Assembly (NCBI GenBank): GCA_938092015.1
Contig: CALKOT010000103.1
Coordinates: 1 to 52,466 of the forward strand
DNA length: 52,466 bases
Origin: an uncultured Paracoccaceae bacterium
GTDB lineage: Bacteria; Pseudomonadota; Alphaproteobacteria; Rhodobacterales; Rhodobacteraceae
Direction: 5' to 3'
Shown: piece by piece, positions 36,552 through 45,123 of the stretch
Layout of the letters: every line of letters starts with the position of its first letter
How positions within the stretch are numbered: position 1 is the stretch's first letter
Position numbers and translations under genes: made by a program
Notes under the pieces: model-generated
Seen by the model: only the letters and a program-made list of their open reading frames with translations
What the model was told of the DNA's origin: nothing
Database searches by the model: none

Positions 36552-37406
36552 TTAATCGGATATATTTTTTGCTGAATGCTCTGCGTGCTTGATCTCGGTC
36601 CAAAGGGCGTCCATCTCTTCTAATGTCGCCTCATCCATCGATCTACCGTGAGTTTTCAACGCCCCTTCTACTGCTCTGAAGCGGCGTTCAAATTTGGCGT
36701 TTACCCGACGCAGCGCTTTCTCTGGATCGACGCCAAGGTGACGCCCAAGATTGGCCATAACGAAGAGGAGGTCAGCGTATTCATCCTCAACGGCATCGGG
36801 ATCACCGGCTAATTGCGCCTCCGCCAATTCAGCGCTTTCTTCGCGAATCTTATCAAGCACGCCTTCAATGTTGGGCCAGTCAAACCCGACCCGCGCAGCG
36901 CGTTTTTGCAGTTTCACCGCTCGGGTCATCCCTGGCAGATTTGAAGGTATACCTTCCAGAACGCTTTCGCGGCGTTCACCCTTTGCGGCGCGTTCCTTTT
37001 CTTTAAGCTTTTCCCAGGATCCGGCGACAAAATCCCCCGTCGCCCAATCACCAAAAACATGCGGATGCCGACGGATCATTTTTTTGGTTATGGACGCGAC
37101 AACGTCAGCCCACGAGAATTCACCAGATTCTGCAGCTATCTGGGCGTGATAAACGATCTGAAGCAACAGGTCACCCAACTCATCTGGCAACTCATCGACC
37201 GCATCGCGTTCAATCGCATCGGCCACTTCATATGCTTCTTCAATCGTGTAAGGCGCGATTGTCGCAAAGGTTTGTTCTAAATCCCAAGGACAGCCATGCA
37301 CCGGCTCACGTAGCCGGCGCATCAACTCTATAAGGCGTTCAATGCCTGCTTCCTCATCCGCAATCAGTGCGTCTGATTGGTCATGTGGTAAAGGGCGCGT
37401 GCGCAT
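36552..37406 (-). CDS. mazG: Nucleoside triphosphate pyrophosphohydrolase
   Basis: A 284-residue MazG that hydrolyses NTPs or dNTPs to monophosphate and pyrophosphate, for house-cleaning or ppGpp control. Two MazG domains are visible. The first has CPWDLEQTF, then EEAYEVADAIE and DELGDLLLQIVYHAQIA, whose Glu/Asp residues bind Mg. The second runs from about residue 175, with EESAELAEAQL and DEYADLLFVMANLGRHLG. The ATG at 37406 (MRTRPLPHD) is taken because the upstream region would lie in ssb. It follows ssb after 16 nt on the same strand, so the two may be co-transcribed. Confidence 0.93.
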   Translation of the reverse strand: MRTRPLPHDQSDALIADEEAGIERLIELMRRLREPVHGCPWDLEQTFATIAPYTIEEAYEVADAIERDAVDELPDELGDLLLQIVYHAQIAAESGEFSWADVVASITKKMIRRHPHVFGDWATGDFVAGSWEKLKEKERAAKGERRESVLEGIPSNLPGMTRAVKLQKRAARVGFDWPNIEGVLDKIREESAELAEAQLAGDPDAVEDEYADLLFVMANLGRHLGVDPEKALRRVNAKFERRFRAVEGALKTHGRSMDEATLEEMDALWTEIKHAEHSAKNISD

Positions 37407-37422
37407 TGATCGACAACACTGC

Positions 37423-37914
37423 TTAGAATGGGATCTCATCATCCAAATCGTTGTTGAAACCGCCGCTGCCCTGAGATCCGCCACGATCGCCACCTGAGCC
37501 GCCGCCAAAGCTGTCGCCGCCGCGGTCATACCCGCCACCGCCACCACCACCGCCGCCTTCACTGCGGCCGTCGAGCATGGTTAATGTGGAATTAAACCCA
37601 CGCAACACGATCTCGGTTGAATACTTGTCCTGACCGTTCTGGTCCTGCCACTTCCTGGTTTCCAGTTGGCCTTCGATGTAAACTTTGGATCCTTTGCGGA
37701 GGTACTGTTCAGCGACCCGAACCAGACCTTCCGAAAAAATCGCCACGCGATGCCATTCTGTTCTCTCGCGACGCTCACCAGAGTTTTTATCACGCCAGTT
37801 CTCGGAAGTAGCGATCGTCATATTGCAGACCTTACCGCCATTCTGAAAGCTGCGGACTTCAGGATCGCGACCAAGATTGCCTACGAGGATGACTTTATTG
37901 ACGCTGCCCGCCAT
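37423..37914 (-). CDS. ssb: Single-stranded DNA-binding protein
   Basis: A 163-residue SSB. The OB fold spans residues 1-110, with the characteristic [21 protein letters not shown] start and the WHRVAIF and [16 protein letters not shown] strands. A glycine-rich linker with runs of Gly follows. The acidic tail ends DDEIPF, the partner-binding tip that recruits repair and replication proteins. Its start lies 239 nt downstream of an unknown gene on the same strand. No LexA box was found directly in front of it. Confidence 0.97.
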   Translation of the reverse strand: MAGSVNKVILVGNLGRDPEVRSFQNGGKVCNMTIATSENWRDKNSGERRERTEWHRVAIFSEGLVRVAEQYLRKGSKVYIEGQLETRKWQDQNGQDKYSTEIVLRGFNSTLTMLDGRSEGGGGGGGGGYDRGGDSFGGGSGGDRGGSQGSGGFNNDLDDEIPF

Positions 37915-37938
37915 GTTTCGACCTTTCAGAATCTACAC

Positions 37939-38073
37939 TCATGTTGCAGAACTTAGATCATCCGCGAACCGATAATGAAAGGCCCCACCAACGCCGCCAA
38001 GCATGGCAGAACCTAAAAAGCCAATGGCTGACAGGTCATCTAGAGCCACAGCGAGTACCAAGGCGGCAGTCAT
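37939..38073 (-). CDS. Possible small hydrophobic ORF upstream of ssb
   Basis: A 44-residue minus-strand frame starting at ATG 38073. It has Ala/Leu/Val/Gly-rich segments (MTAALVLAVALDDLSAIGF and LGSAMLGGVGGAF) that could cross a membrane once or twice. There is no good ribosome site, and composition alone may create such an ORF. It is included because it lies in the 238-nt spacer between ssb and the unknown gene and no other feature explains that spacer. Confidence 0.25.
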   Translation of the reverse strand: MTAALVLAVALDDLSAIGFLGSAMLGGVGGAFHYRFADDLSSAT

Positions 38074-38152
38074 CAAGAAACGAGGTCGATTCCGCTGCAC
38101 CGACTGGCGAACCTAGAGGTACGTCCACGATTACAAGAAAGGTCACTATCCC

Positions 38153-38581
38153 TCAGGCGTCATCTGAGTGGCCGTGCTCCTCAGCAGCCTCAATCGCCAC
38201 AATCTCGCGCTGTTCAATCGGTTTGAGTATCGTCGAGATCAGCATTTCAACGGCATGTTTCTTCTGGTTTTCCATCGCCAGCAATCTTGTGGTGCAATCT
38301 TCAAGATGTGACGCAGTCGTCACCTGATCGGGCGCTAAGTTCTCTGCTCTCTGCCAAGCAGCTTTACTTGCCAGCGCTCTAAGCGTCTGAACTGACTGTT
38401 CGATTGCAGTATCTGCGATCTGCAAACCTTGCGAATGATGTATTTGTCCCGCAATCGTGGAAGGTATACTTCCCACCAGGTCCGGATCATCCCGGACTCT
38501 TGCGGTCAATTCAAAGACTTCAGCGGACGCATTTTCAGTTTCGGAAGGCAGAATCGGATTCGTTCCATAGAACATAGCCAT
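38153..38581 (-). CDS. Protein of unknown function divergent from uvrA
   Basis: A 142-residue, mostly helical and acidic protein that I do not recognise. No signal peptide or membrane segment is seen. Features are an Asn/Glu/Ser-rich start, VRDDPDLVGSIP, a helical middle part (ADTAIEQSVQTLRALASKAAWQRAENL) and a final HGHSDDA. The ATG, with a second in-frame ATG two codons later, is preceded by GTTGGGAGTAA, a good ribosome site. Its upstream region faces uvrA and contains the LexA box at 38761-38775, about 180 nt from its start, so it may share DNA-damage control, but this is inference. Confidence 0.62.
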   Translation of the reverse strand: MAMFYGTNPILPSETENASAEVFELTARVRDDPDLVGSIPSTIAGQIHHSQGLQIADTAIEQSVQTLRALASKAAWQRAENLAPDQVTTASHLEDCTTRLLAMENQKKHAVEMLISTILKPIEQREIVAIEAAEEHGHSDDA

Positions 38582-38760
38582 TTACTCCCAACATTTGTGG
38601 CGTCTGCAACAAAACACCAAGCACACCCCAAGGACCCACCCATGGGTAGCGCCATTGTTAGGAACAACGTCTGAAGGCCCAGTTAACGAAACCCGTGGCA
38701 GATCCGGATAACCAACCGGCAAATTGAAATCGCCCATAACTTGCTTAGCAACCCAATTTC

Positions 38761-38775
38761 GTTCATGAATTGTTC
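38761..38775. promoter_or_regulatory. LexA (SOS) box upstream of uvrA
   Basis: The sequence GTTC-ATGAATT-GTTC is an exact match to the alphaproteobacterial LexA-binding motif GTTC-N7-GTTC. It lies 87 nt before the uvrA start, a gene under SOS control in this class. It is the only exact match to the direct repeat that I noticed in an intergenic region of the window. Confidence 0.85.
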
Positions 38776-38862
38776 CAATCACCCAACTCCTCCTGACAAG
38801 ATATATCATCAGGCGGCGTCGCGCCCTCGCGTGGGCCCGACAAAACATGATACGGACCCTGC

Positions 38863-41733
38863 ATGGCTGACCAAAAATATCTCTCAATCCGCGGCGCGCG
38901 GGAACACAATCTCAAAGGCGTCGACGTTGATCTTCCGCGCGACAAGCTCTGCGTAATCACTGGGCTTTCAGGCTCTGGCAAGTCGTCTTTGGCGTTCGAT
39001 ACAATCTATGCCGAAGGGCAACGCCGATATGTCGAATCGCTGTCTGCATACGCGCGCCAGTTCCTGCAGATGATGCAGAAACCGGATGTGGATCATATTG
39101 AGGGTCTCAGCCCGGCAATCTCTATCGAGCAGAAGACAACGTCGAAGAACCCCCGCTCGACAGTCGGGACTGTCACTGAGATCTACGACTACATGCGCCT
39201 CTTGTTCGCGCGCGTCGGCACGCCCTATTCGCCTACGACTGGCAAACCGATTGAGGCGCAGCAGGTCTCAGAAATGGTCGACCGCGTCATGGCGATGGAG
39301 GAGGGAACGCGCGCCTATCTGCTTGCGCCCATCATCCGCGACCGCAAAGGCGAGTACAAAAAAGAGTTTGCCGAACTGCGCAAACAGGGCTTTCAGCGGG
39401 TGAACGTCAACGGCGAGTTTTATGAGCTGGAAGATCCGCCCAAGCTGGACAAGAAGTTCCGCCACAACATCGACGTCGTCGTTGATCGCATCGTGGTGCG
39501 TGAGGGGATGGAAACCCGCCTTGCAGACAGCTTCACTACAGCACTCGGCCTAGCAGACGGCATCGCGCATATCGAAACGGTGCCAAGCGAAGGCGACCCG
39601 GTTCAGACCGTATTCTCAGAGAAATTCGCTTGCCCGGTTAGTGGTTTCACAATTGCTGAGATTGAACCGCGCCTTTTCTCTTTTAACGCGCCGTTCGGGG
39701 CCTGTCCGTCCTGTGATGGCCTCGGCAAAGAGCTTTTCTTTGACGAGCGTCTCGTTGTCCCGGACGTGAATGTCAGCCTGAAAGACGGCGCGCTGGCGCC
39801 TTGGGCGAAATCGAAAAGCCCGTACTTCATCCAAACGATCCAGGCGATTGCCGAGGCGTTCGAGTTTTCGCCAAGCGACAAATGGAAAGACTTGCCGCCC
39901 CACGTTCAGCAGCTGATGCTGTACGGATCTGGCGACCAGAAGATCAAATTCCGCTATGATGACGGCGGCCGCGTCTATGAAGTGAATCGTGTGTTTGAAG
40001 GCGTTGTTCCGAACATGGAACGGCGCTTTCGCGAGACGGATTCAAACTGGGTGCGAGAGGAATTTGAGCGCTACCAAGCCAACCGTCCATGCGCAGATTG
40101 CGGAGGGTATCGCCTTCGTGCTCAATCGTTGGCCGTTAAGATTGCGGGCTTGCACATCGGTCAAGTCACCGAGATGTCGATCAAAGAAGCGTCTGATTGG
40201 GCCGACACCGTATTCGATACTCTGTCAAAGCAAAAACAAGCGATTGCGGGCGCGATCCTGAAGGAAATACGCGAACGTCTGGGGTTCCTCGTAAATGTCG
40301 GTCTCGATTACCTGACGCTTAGCCGTAACTCAGGCACTTTGTCGGGCGGTGAAAGCCAGCGTATTCGTCTGGCCAGTCAGATCGGCTCTGGCCTGACAGG
40401 CGTTCTTTACGTGCTGGATGAGCCGTCCATCGGCCTGCACCAGCGCGACAATGACCGCCTGCTGCTGACGCTGAAAAACCTTCGCGATCAGGGCAACACC
40501 GTCATCGTGGTTGAGCATGATGAAGAGGCGATCCGCGAGGCGGACTATGTCCTTGATATCGGACCGGGTGCAGGCGTGCATGGCGGTAAGATCATCGCCG
40601 AAGGAACGCCGGAAGAACTTATCGCGAATGATAAATCCATCACTGGCGACTATCTGGCCGGACGTCGTGAAATTACCATTCCAGGTGATCGCCGTACGGG
40701 GAATGGCAAGGCTGTGACTGTTGTAGGCGCAACCGGGAACAACCTGCAGGGAATTACAGCGAGTTTCCCGCTCGCCACGTTTGCGTGCGTTACTGGTGTC
40801 TCCGGCGGTGGCAAGTCTACGATGACGATCGAAACGCTCTACAAGACAGCTGCACAACGCCTGAACGGCGCCCGCGCCAATCCTGCGCCTTGTGAGGAAA
40901 TTCAGGGGCTGGAGCATCTGGATAAAGTCATCGACATCGACCAGTCGCCAATTGGCCGTACGCCGCGCTCAAACCCGGCGACTTACACTGGCGCGTTCAC
41001 TCCGATCCGCGACTGGTTCGCAGGCCTGCCTGAATCGAAGGCGCGCGGATACAAACCAGGTCGTTTTAGCTTTAACGTTAAAGGCGGACGGTGTGAGGCG
41101 TGCCAAGGCGACGGCCTCATCAAGATCGAGATGCACTTCCTGCCGGATGTCTATGTGACTTGCGAAACGTGCAATGGCGCCCGCTACAATCGGGAAACGC
41201 TTGAGATCAAGTACAAGAATAAGTCTGTCGCAGAAGTCCTTGATATGACTGTTGAAGACGGCGTCGAGTTCTTTGCCGCCATTCCAGCGATCCGCGATAA
41301 GCTAGTGACGCTGGAACGTGTTGGGTTGGGCTACATCAAGATTGGCCAGCAGGCGACACAGCTGTCGGGCGGTGAAGCGCAGCGCGTGAAGCTATCAAAA
41401 GAGCTGTCAAAGCGCGCAACGGGTCGGACGCTGTATATTCTGGATGAGCCAACAACGGGCCTGCACTTTGAAGACGTGCGCAAGCTGCTCGAAGTGCTGC
41501 ACGAACTGGTCGATACCGGCAATACGGTTGTGGTGATCGAACACAACCTCGACGTCATAAAGACGGCTGACTGGATCATTGATGTCGGACCGGAAGGTGG
41601 TGATGGCGGCGGTACAGTTGTAGCCGAAGGCACACCGGAAAAGGTTGCTGGCGTCAAGAAAAGCTATACGGGCAAGTATTTGAAACCACTGCTCAAACGC
41701 CGCACGAAAAATCAGCAAGTCGCCGCTGAATAG
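38863..41733 (+). CDS. uvrA: Excinuclease ABC subunit A
   Basis: A 956-residue damage-recognition ATPase of nucleotide-excision repair. It has two ABC ATPase modules. The first Walker A is GLSGSGKS at residues 34-41, with signature [34 protein letters not shown]; the second module has GVSGGGKST and [18 protein letters not shown]...[12 protein letters not shown]. Zinc-finger cysteines appear in CPVSGF...CPSCDGLG, in [11 protein letters not shown] and in CEACQGDG...CETCNGARY. The ATG at 38863 gives the standard start [17 protein letters not shown]. Regulation by LexA is supported by the box upstream. Confidence 0.97.
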   Translation: MADQKYLSIRGAREHNLKGVDVDLPRDKLCVITGLSGSGKSSLAFDTIYAEGQRRYVESLSAYARQFLQMMQKPDVDHIEGLSPAISIEQKTTSKNPRSTVGTVTEIYDYMRLLFARVGTPYSPTTGKPIEAQQVSEMVDRVMAMEEGTRAYLLAPIIRDRKGEYKKEFAELRKQGFQRVNVNGEFYELEDPPKLDKKFRHNIDVVVDRIVVREGMETRLADSFTTALGLADGIAHIETVPSEGDPVQTVFSEKFACPVSGFTIAEIEPRLFSFNAPFGACPSCDGLGKELFFDERLVVPDVNVSLKDGALAPWAKSKSPYFIQTIQAIAEAFEFSPSDKWKDLPPHVQQLMLYGSGDQKIKFRYDDGGRVYEVNRVFEGVVPNMERRFRETDSNWVREEFERYQANRPCADCGGYRLRAQSLAVKIAGLHIGQVTEMSIKEASDWADTVFDTLSKQKQAIAGAILKEIRERLGFLVNVGLDYLTLSRNSGTLSGGESQRIRLASQIGSGLTGVLYVLDEPSIGLHQRDNDRLLLTLKNLRDQGNTVIVVEHDEEAIREADYVLDIGPGAGVHGGKIIAEGTPEELIANDKSITGDYLAGRREITIPGDRRTGNGKAVTVVGATGNNLQGITASFPLATFACVTGVSGGGKSTMTIETLYKTAAQRLNGARANPAPCEEIQGLEHLDKVIDIDQSPIGRTPRSNPATYTGAFTPIRDWFAGLPESKARGYKPGRFSFNVKGGRCEACQGDGLIKIEMHFLPDVYVTCETCNGARYNRETLEIKYKNKSVAEVLDMTVEDGVEFFAAIPAIRDKLVTLERVGLGYIKIGQQATQLSGGEAQRVKLSKELSKRATGRTLYILDEPTTGLHFEDVRKLLEVLHELVDTGNTVVVIEHNLDVIKTADWIIDVGPEGGDGGGTVVAEGTPEKVAGVKKSYTGKYLKPLLKRRTKNQQVAAE

Positions 41734-41798
41734 AGTTTTCTACGCAAACTCGCGCATCTGTGGTAATCTCCTCTCACGCAAAAGATGGGAGACCTGCA

Positions 41799-42233
41799 AT
41801 GCATGTGCGCCAACTCTTGGATACCAAAGCCAAAAACTTTATCGAAACCGTCTCAGAAATGCAGACTTTATCTGACGTCGTTCGCCGACTGGCTGAACTG
41901 AAAATAGGCGCCGTCGTTGTCACCGATGGCGATGGCGGCGTCACTGGTATTATCTCAGAGCGTGATATTGTGCGGCAACTGGCCGCAAAAGGGCCGTCCT
42001 GCCTTAGCAGTGCGGTTCGCGACACCATGACAAAGAACGTCATCTCCGCCGTGCCAAACGATGTCGCCGAGGACCTGCTAGGTAAAATGACCGCGGGCAG
42101 GTTCCGGCATATGCCTGTGATTGATGATGGCACCTTGATCGGAATCCTTTCTATCGGCGACGTAGTCAAAGCCAAAATGGACTCGATTACAGCTGAGAAT
42201 GAAGCACTGGAAGGTATGATCCGCGGCTTCTAA
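41799..42233 (+). CDS. CBS domain-containing protein
   Basis: A 144-residue protein made of a tandem pair of CBS domains (a Bateman module), which usually binds adenine nucleotides and senses energy state or SAM. The first CBS contains LKIGAVVVTDGDGGVTGIISERDIVRQLA, the second GRFRHMPVIDDGTLIGILSIGDVVKAKM. It has no effector domain, so it probably acts through a partner protein not evident from the context. The ATG at 41799 (MHVRQLLDTKAK) is chosen for the GGGAG ribosome site just upstream; an upstream ATG is possible. It lies between uvrA and coaD on the same strand, with gaps of 65 and 96 nt. Confidence 0.88.
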   Translation: MHVRQLLDTKAKNFIETVSEMQTLSDVVRRLAELKIGAVVVTDGDGGVTGIISERDIVRQLAAKGPSCLSSAVRDTMTKNVISAVPNDVAEDLLGKMTAGRFRHMPVIDDGTLIGILSIGDVVKAKMDSITAENEALEGMIRGF

Positions 42234-42329
42234 TCCCGCTCCGGCTAGGTAACGTCGGGTCCCGCCCTTGACCCTTTCACGCAATAATGTTGCTTGGTCA
42301 TATCAATGGCTTGCCCATAGGAGGGGCGA

Positions 42330-42827
42330 ATGCGGACAGGGTTCTATCCGGGCACTTTTGATCCAGTAACACTGGGCCATGGCGACGTTATTCGACGTGC
42401 GTTGAAGCTGGTCGACAAACTGGTGATTGGCGTGGCGATCAACCGGGACAAAGGTCCGCTTTTCAGTTTGGATGAACGCGTTGAAATGCTTACATCCGAT
42501 ATTGAAGCGCTGTGTCCTGACGACTTTCACCGTATCGAAGTTGAGCCTTTCGAGGACCTTCTAATGGCCCGGGCTGAAGCGGTTGGCGCATCTGTGATCA
42601 TTCGTGGTTTGCGGGCAGTCTCTGATTTTGAATACGAATATCAAATGGTTGGCATGAATCGCGCCTTGAATGACGAGATTGAAACAGTGTTTCTGATGGC
42701 CGAAGCGCGCCACCAGGCGATTGCATCGCGTCTGGTCAAGGAAATTGCCAGGCTGGGCGGCGATGTAACCAGTTTCGTCACGCCGACCGTAGCTGGCGCT
42801 CTGAAACGCAAATACGAATCGGCCTAA
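42330..42827 (+). CDS. coaD: Phosphopantetheine adenylyltransferase
   Basis: A 165-residue nucleotidyltransferase that makes dephospho-CoA from 4'-phosphopantetheine and ATP, the penultimate CoA step. It starts MRTGFYPGTFDPVTLGHGDVIRRAL, where TLGH is the T/HxGH phosphate-binding motif. The second phosphate-binding region is EARHQAIASRLVKEIARLGGDVTSFVTP, a variant of the ISST motif. The conserved RGLRAVSDFEYEYQMVGMN block is present. An AGGAGGGGCG ribosome site precedes the ATG. Length is standard. Confidence 0.96.
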   Translation: MRTGFYPGTFDPVTLGHGDVIRRALKLVDKLVIGVAINRDKGPLFSLDERVEMLTSDIEALCPDDFHRIEVEPFEDLLMARAEAVGASVIIRGLRAVSDFEYEYQMVGMNRALNDEIETVFLMAEARHQAIASRLVKEIARLGGDVTSFVTPTVAGALKRKYESA

Positions 42828-42910
42828 CGGTTGACGGCGCTAGCCCATCGTCATACCTCCACGTCCAGCGCCTGAGCTGGCGCATCCTATTCAATCAGGG
42901 AGACCCCAGG

Positions 42911-43492
42911 ATGATCACACATATTGCAAGCGCGGCTTTTGCCGCTGTCCTGTCCCTCAGCGCAGCGGAGGCGCAAGCCGTGGAAGTGAATAACCCAGAA
43001 AACACCATCGTCATCGAGGTCACATCCGGCCCGATTACTATCGAGCTTCTGCCCGACGTCGCGCCCTTGCATGTTGAGCGGATCAAAACTCTCGTTAAGA
43101 ATGGTGAGTACGACAATGTCGTATTCCACCGCGTTATCGAAGGCTTCATGGCCCAGACCGGCGACGTTCAGTTCGGTGACACGGAAGATGGATATAACCT
43201 TAGCCGTGCTGGCACGGGTGGATCCAGCATGGCGGACATCCCTGCTGAATTCTCAAAATTGCCGTTCGATCGCGGCGTTCTCGGCATGGCGCGCTCGCAA
43301 AGCCCAAACTCAGCGAACAGCCAGTTCTTCATAATGCTTGAGGAAGGCCACTTCCTGAACAATCAGTACACTGTCCTAGGCCGTGTCATTGATGGCATGC
43401 CGAATGTAGACAACATCAAAAAGGGTTCGCGCGCAGCCAATGGCGCAGTTGATGACCCGGACAAGATGATTTCGGTGAAAATGTACCAGTAA
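42911..43492 (+). CDS. Periplasmic cyclophilin-type peptidyl-prolyl isomerase
   Basis: A 193-residue proline isomerase of the bacterial cyclophilin (PpiA/RotA) class. Residues 1-23 are a signal peptide ending SAAEAQA, which places the enzyme in the periplasm where it helps outer-membrane and secreted proteins fold. The catalytic-site sequences are VVFHRVIEGFMAQTGDVQ and GVLGMARSQSPNSANSQFFIML, with the active Arg in FHR and the Gln-Phe-Phe strand. The ATG at 42911 is preceded by AGGGAGACCCCAGG. A strong terminator follows. Confidence 0.94.
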   Translation: MITHIASAAFAAVLSLSAAEAQAVEVNNPENTIVIEVTSGPITIELLPDVAPLHVERIKTLVKNGEYDNVVFHRVIEGFMAQTGDVQFGDTEDGYNLSRAGTGGSSMADIPAEFSKLPFDRGVLGMARSQSPNSANSQFFIMLEEGHFLNNQYTVLGRVIDGMPNVDNIKKGSRAANGAVDDPDKMISVKMYQ

Positions 43493-43513
43493 GGTCATCC
43501 ACCCTCTGATTGG

Positions 43514-43553
43514 ACGGGCGCGCCTAATGTTGGTCGCGCCCGTTTTCGTTTTT
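43514..43553 (+). terminator. Rho-independent terminator after the cyclophilin gene
   Basis: A 9-bp stem ACGGGCGCG / CGCGCCCGT (43514-43522 and 43535-43543) encloses a 12-nt loop and is followed by TTTTCGTTTTT, 22 nt after the stop codon. It ends the coaD-ppi stretch. Confidence 0.88.
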
Positions 43554-43665
43554 AGGTTCGAATACAAGTGCCTGGGCACCGATACATCGCACCTCCACAA
43601 TCACGCCGTGGCGCGACTTTCCGCCAGCAACGAAGCAATCAATTCAAACTGGATGCGACCTGAAC

Positions 43666-43689
43666 CATCGTATCAGAATTGATACGATG
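43666..43689. repeat. Perfect inverted repeat CATCGTATCA/TGATACGATG with a nearby third copy
   Basis: Two 10-nt arms (43666-43675 and 43680-43689) are separated by four bases, GAAT. The right-arm core GATACGATG is repeated in the same orientation at 43729-43737, which overlaps the 3' end of the DUF4406 gene. It lies between the cyclophilin terminator and that convergent gene. There is no T-tract, so it is not an obvious terminator; it could be a protein-binding site or an mRNA 3'-end hairpin. Confidence 0.55.
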
Positions 43690-43724
43690 TCTGACGTTAA
43701 ACGACGCGTCCGGACACCAGCACA

Positions 43725-44066
43725 TCAGGATACGATGGGCACGTCATCGACACACCGAAATACCTGCTTTCCAGCAGCTTTCATTCGTTCAACTTCCTGA
43801 TCTGCACCAGCCGACACCCCGCCAATCCGCAGGATGGCGTCGCATCGATCCGCGAGCGCCAACGAGACGGGCATCATGATTTCTTCAAACCTGTCTTCTC
43901 CCGCGAGGTTGATAATAGGCAAGGCCATGTTCACGCCAATAACAGGTGTGTGCACTTTTTCGAAAACGGCAAGCGTAGCGGCATTCATCGTAGTCAGGTT
44001 AGCCGCCCGTTGGGCCGGATTGGCCCCGCCAGATGAGTAAGGCCCCGCAATCATAACCCAAGACAT
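43725..44066 (-). CDS. DUF4406 family protein (nucleoside deoxyribosyltransferase-like)
   Basis: A 113-residue small domain of the nucleoside 2-deoxyribosyltransferase fold. The nucleotide-binding start MSWVMIAGPYSSGGANPAQRAANL and the later ALADRCDAILRIGGVSAGADQEVERMKAAGKQVFR agree with DUF4406 proteins as I know them, which often accompany phage or nucleotide-salvage genes. Enzymatic activity is not established for this group. It begins 2 nt after the end of the EamA transporter gene on the same strand, so the pair should be co-transcribed. Confidence 0.8.
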   Translation of the reverse strand: MSWVMIAGPYSSGGANPAQRAANLTTMNAATLAVFEKVHTPVIGVNMALPIINLAGEDRFEEIMMPVSLALADRCDAILRIGGVSAGADQEVERMKAAGKQVFRCVDDVPIVS

Positions 44067-44068
44067 AC

Positions 44069-44914
44069 TTACCCCTTTGAAAGTTTCAAAATAACCGCGC
44101 CACCAAGTGCCATCATGGCGGATAAAACTTTGATAATGCTCATCTTCTCACCCAATGCCAAAACGCCAATCAACATAGCGAAAATGATGCTGGTTTCCCG
44201 CAGCGCAGTAACCAACGCGATTGACGCCTGGCTGAACGCGTATACGACGATAGCGTAGGCGATAAACGACGCAGCCCCACCGATCAGAATGGTTCGCCAG
44301 GCCTTCATCGTAGCTCTTGCGCCAGCGCCCATCGTCGCCTTGGTCAAAACTGGAAAAATTAAAGCGTTCACAATGGCGACGATGGCATAGAACCCAACAG
44401 CGCTGTCTGATAGCCGCCCGCCATACCCGTCAACCAGCGAATACGCTGCTATGAAACACCCAGTGCCAACAGCAAATACCGCGGCTTTGCCATTGCGCAG
44501 GCCATCGGATTGGCGGGCCATGCTCATGCTCATGACGCCGATAATGATCAGCGCGACTGCGACTAACTCGGTGTTAGCCAGCGTTTCATCAAGAAAACAA
44601 AGCAATGTCACTGTCACGATCAAAGGCGCCACGCCCCGGGCGATCGGATACACTTGGGACAGATCGCCCAGCTTGTATCCTTGCAGCAAAAACAACTGAT
44701 ACCCGATATGCAAAAAGACGCTGATCGCCATATACCAAAAGGCATCCCAGCCGGGCAGGGGGATGAAAGCCAGCGCAATGACGCCGGCGATGCCTTGTCC
44801 CACGACAACTGCATTCATCGCCACGACCTTATCGCCGCCGCCTTTAACTAAAGCGTTCCAAGAGGCATGCAACGCCGCTGCAAACAGCACTGCAAAAAAG
44901 ATCGTTGTCGTCAT
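44069..44914 (-). CDS. EamA/DMT family transporter
   Basis: A 281-residue inner-membrane protein with about ten transmembrane helices in two EamA repeats, typical of drug/metabolite transporters. N-terminal helices contain FAVLFAAALHASWNALVKGGGD, a common EamA start. A second repeat starts near AVFAVGTGCFIAAYSLVDGYG. The C-terminal part, VTALRETSIIFAMLIGVLALGEKM, is the conserved final helix pair. The ATG at 44914 (MTTTIFF) is chosen over 44944 because it begins directly at the first helix. Substrate unknown. Confidence 0.9.
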   Translation of the reverse strand: MTTTIFFAVLFAAALHASWNALVKGGGDKVVAMNAVVVGQGIAGVIALAFIPLPGWDAFWYMAISVFLHIGYQLFLLQGYKLGDLSQVYPIARGVAPLIVTVTLLCFLDETLANTELVAVALIIIGVMSMSMARQSDGLRNGKAAVFAVGTGCFIAAYSLVDGYGGRLSDSAVGFYAIVAIVNALIFPVLTKATMGAGARATMKAWRTILIGGAASFIAYAIVVYAFSQASIALVTALRETSIIFAMLIGVLALGEKMSIIKVLSAMMALGGAVILKLSKG

Positions 44915-45123
44915 TGGTCGCCCCTCGTCACCATCTGCCCTCAATCACCACCTGCCAAAGCAAGCACCACCCTTAGAACACTTTAGCGGCGCCCGTCAGT
45001 GTTGGTTTTCTCAGATGCGTCGCAAAAGGCGCACATCTATCGCGGTGCCAACAATCTGATGAAACGATTGTGAAAGATGTTTCGCGCGCAACCCGGTAAC
45101 TTTGCTTAACTCGGGAGGCCGCC

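Noticed and set aside
38582-38887. A 101-codon minus-strand frame running towards the unknown gene
   Set aside because: It spans the LexA box and the uvrA start, is Arg/Cys-rich without recognisable domains, and lacks a ribosome site.
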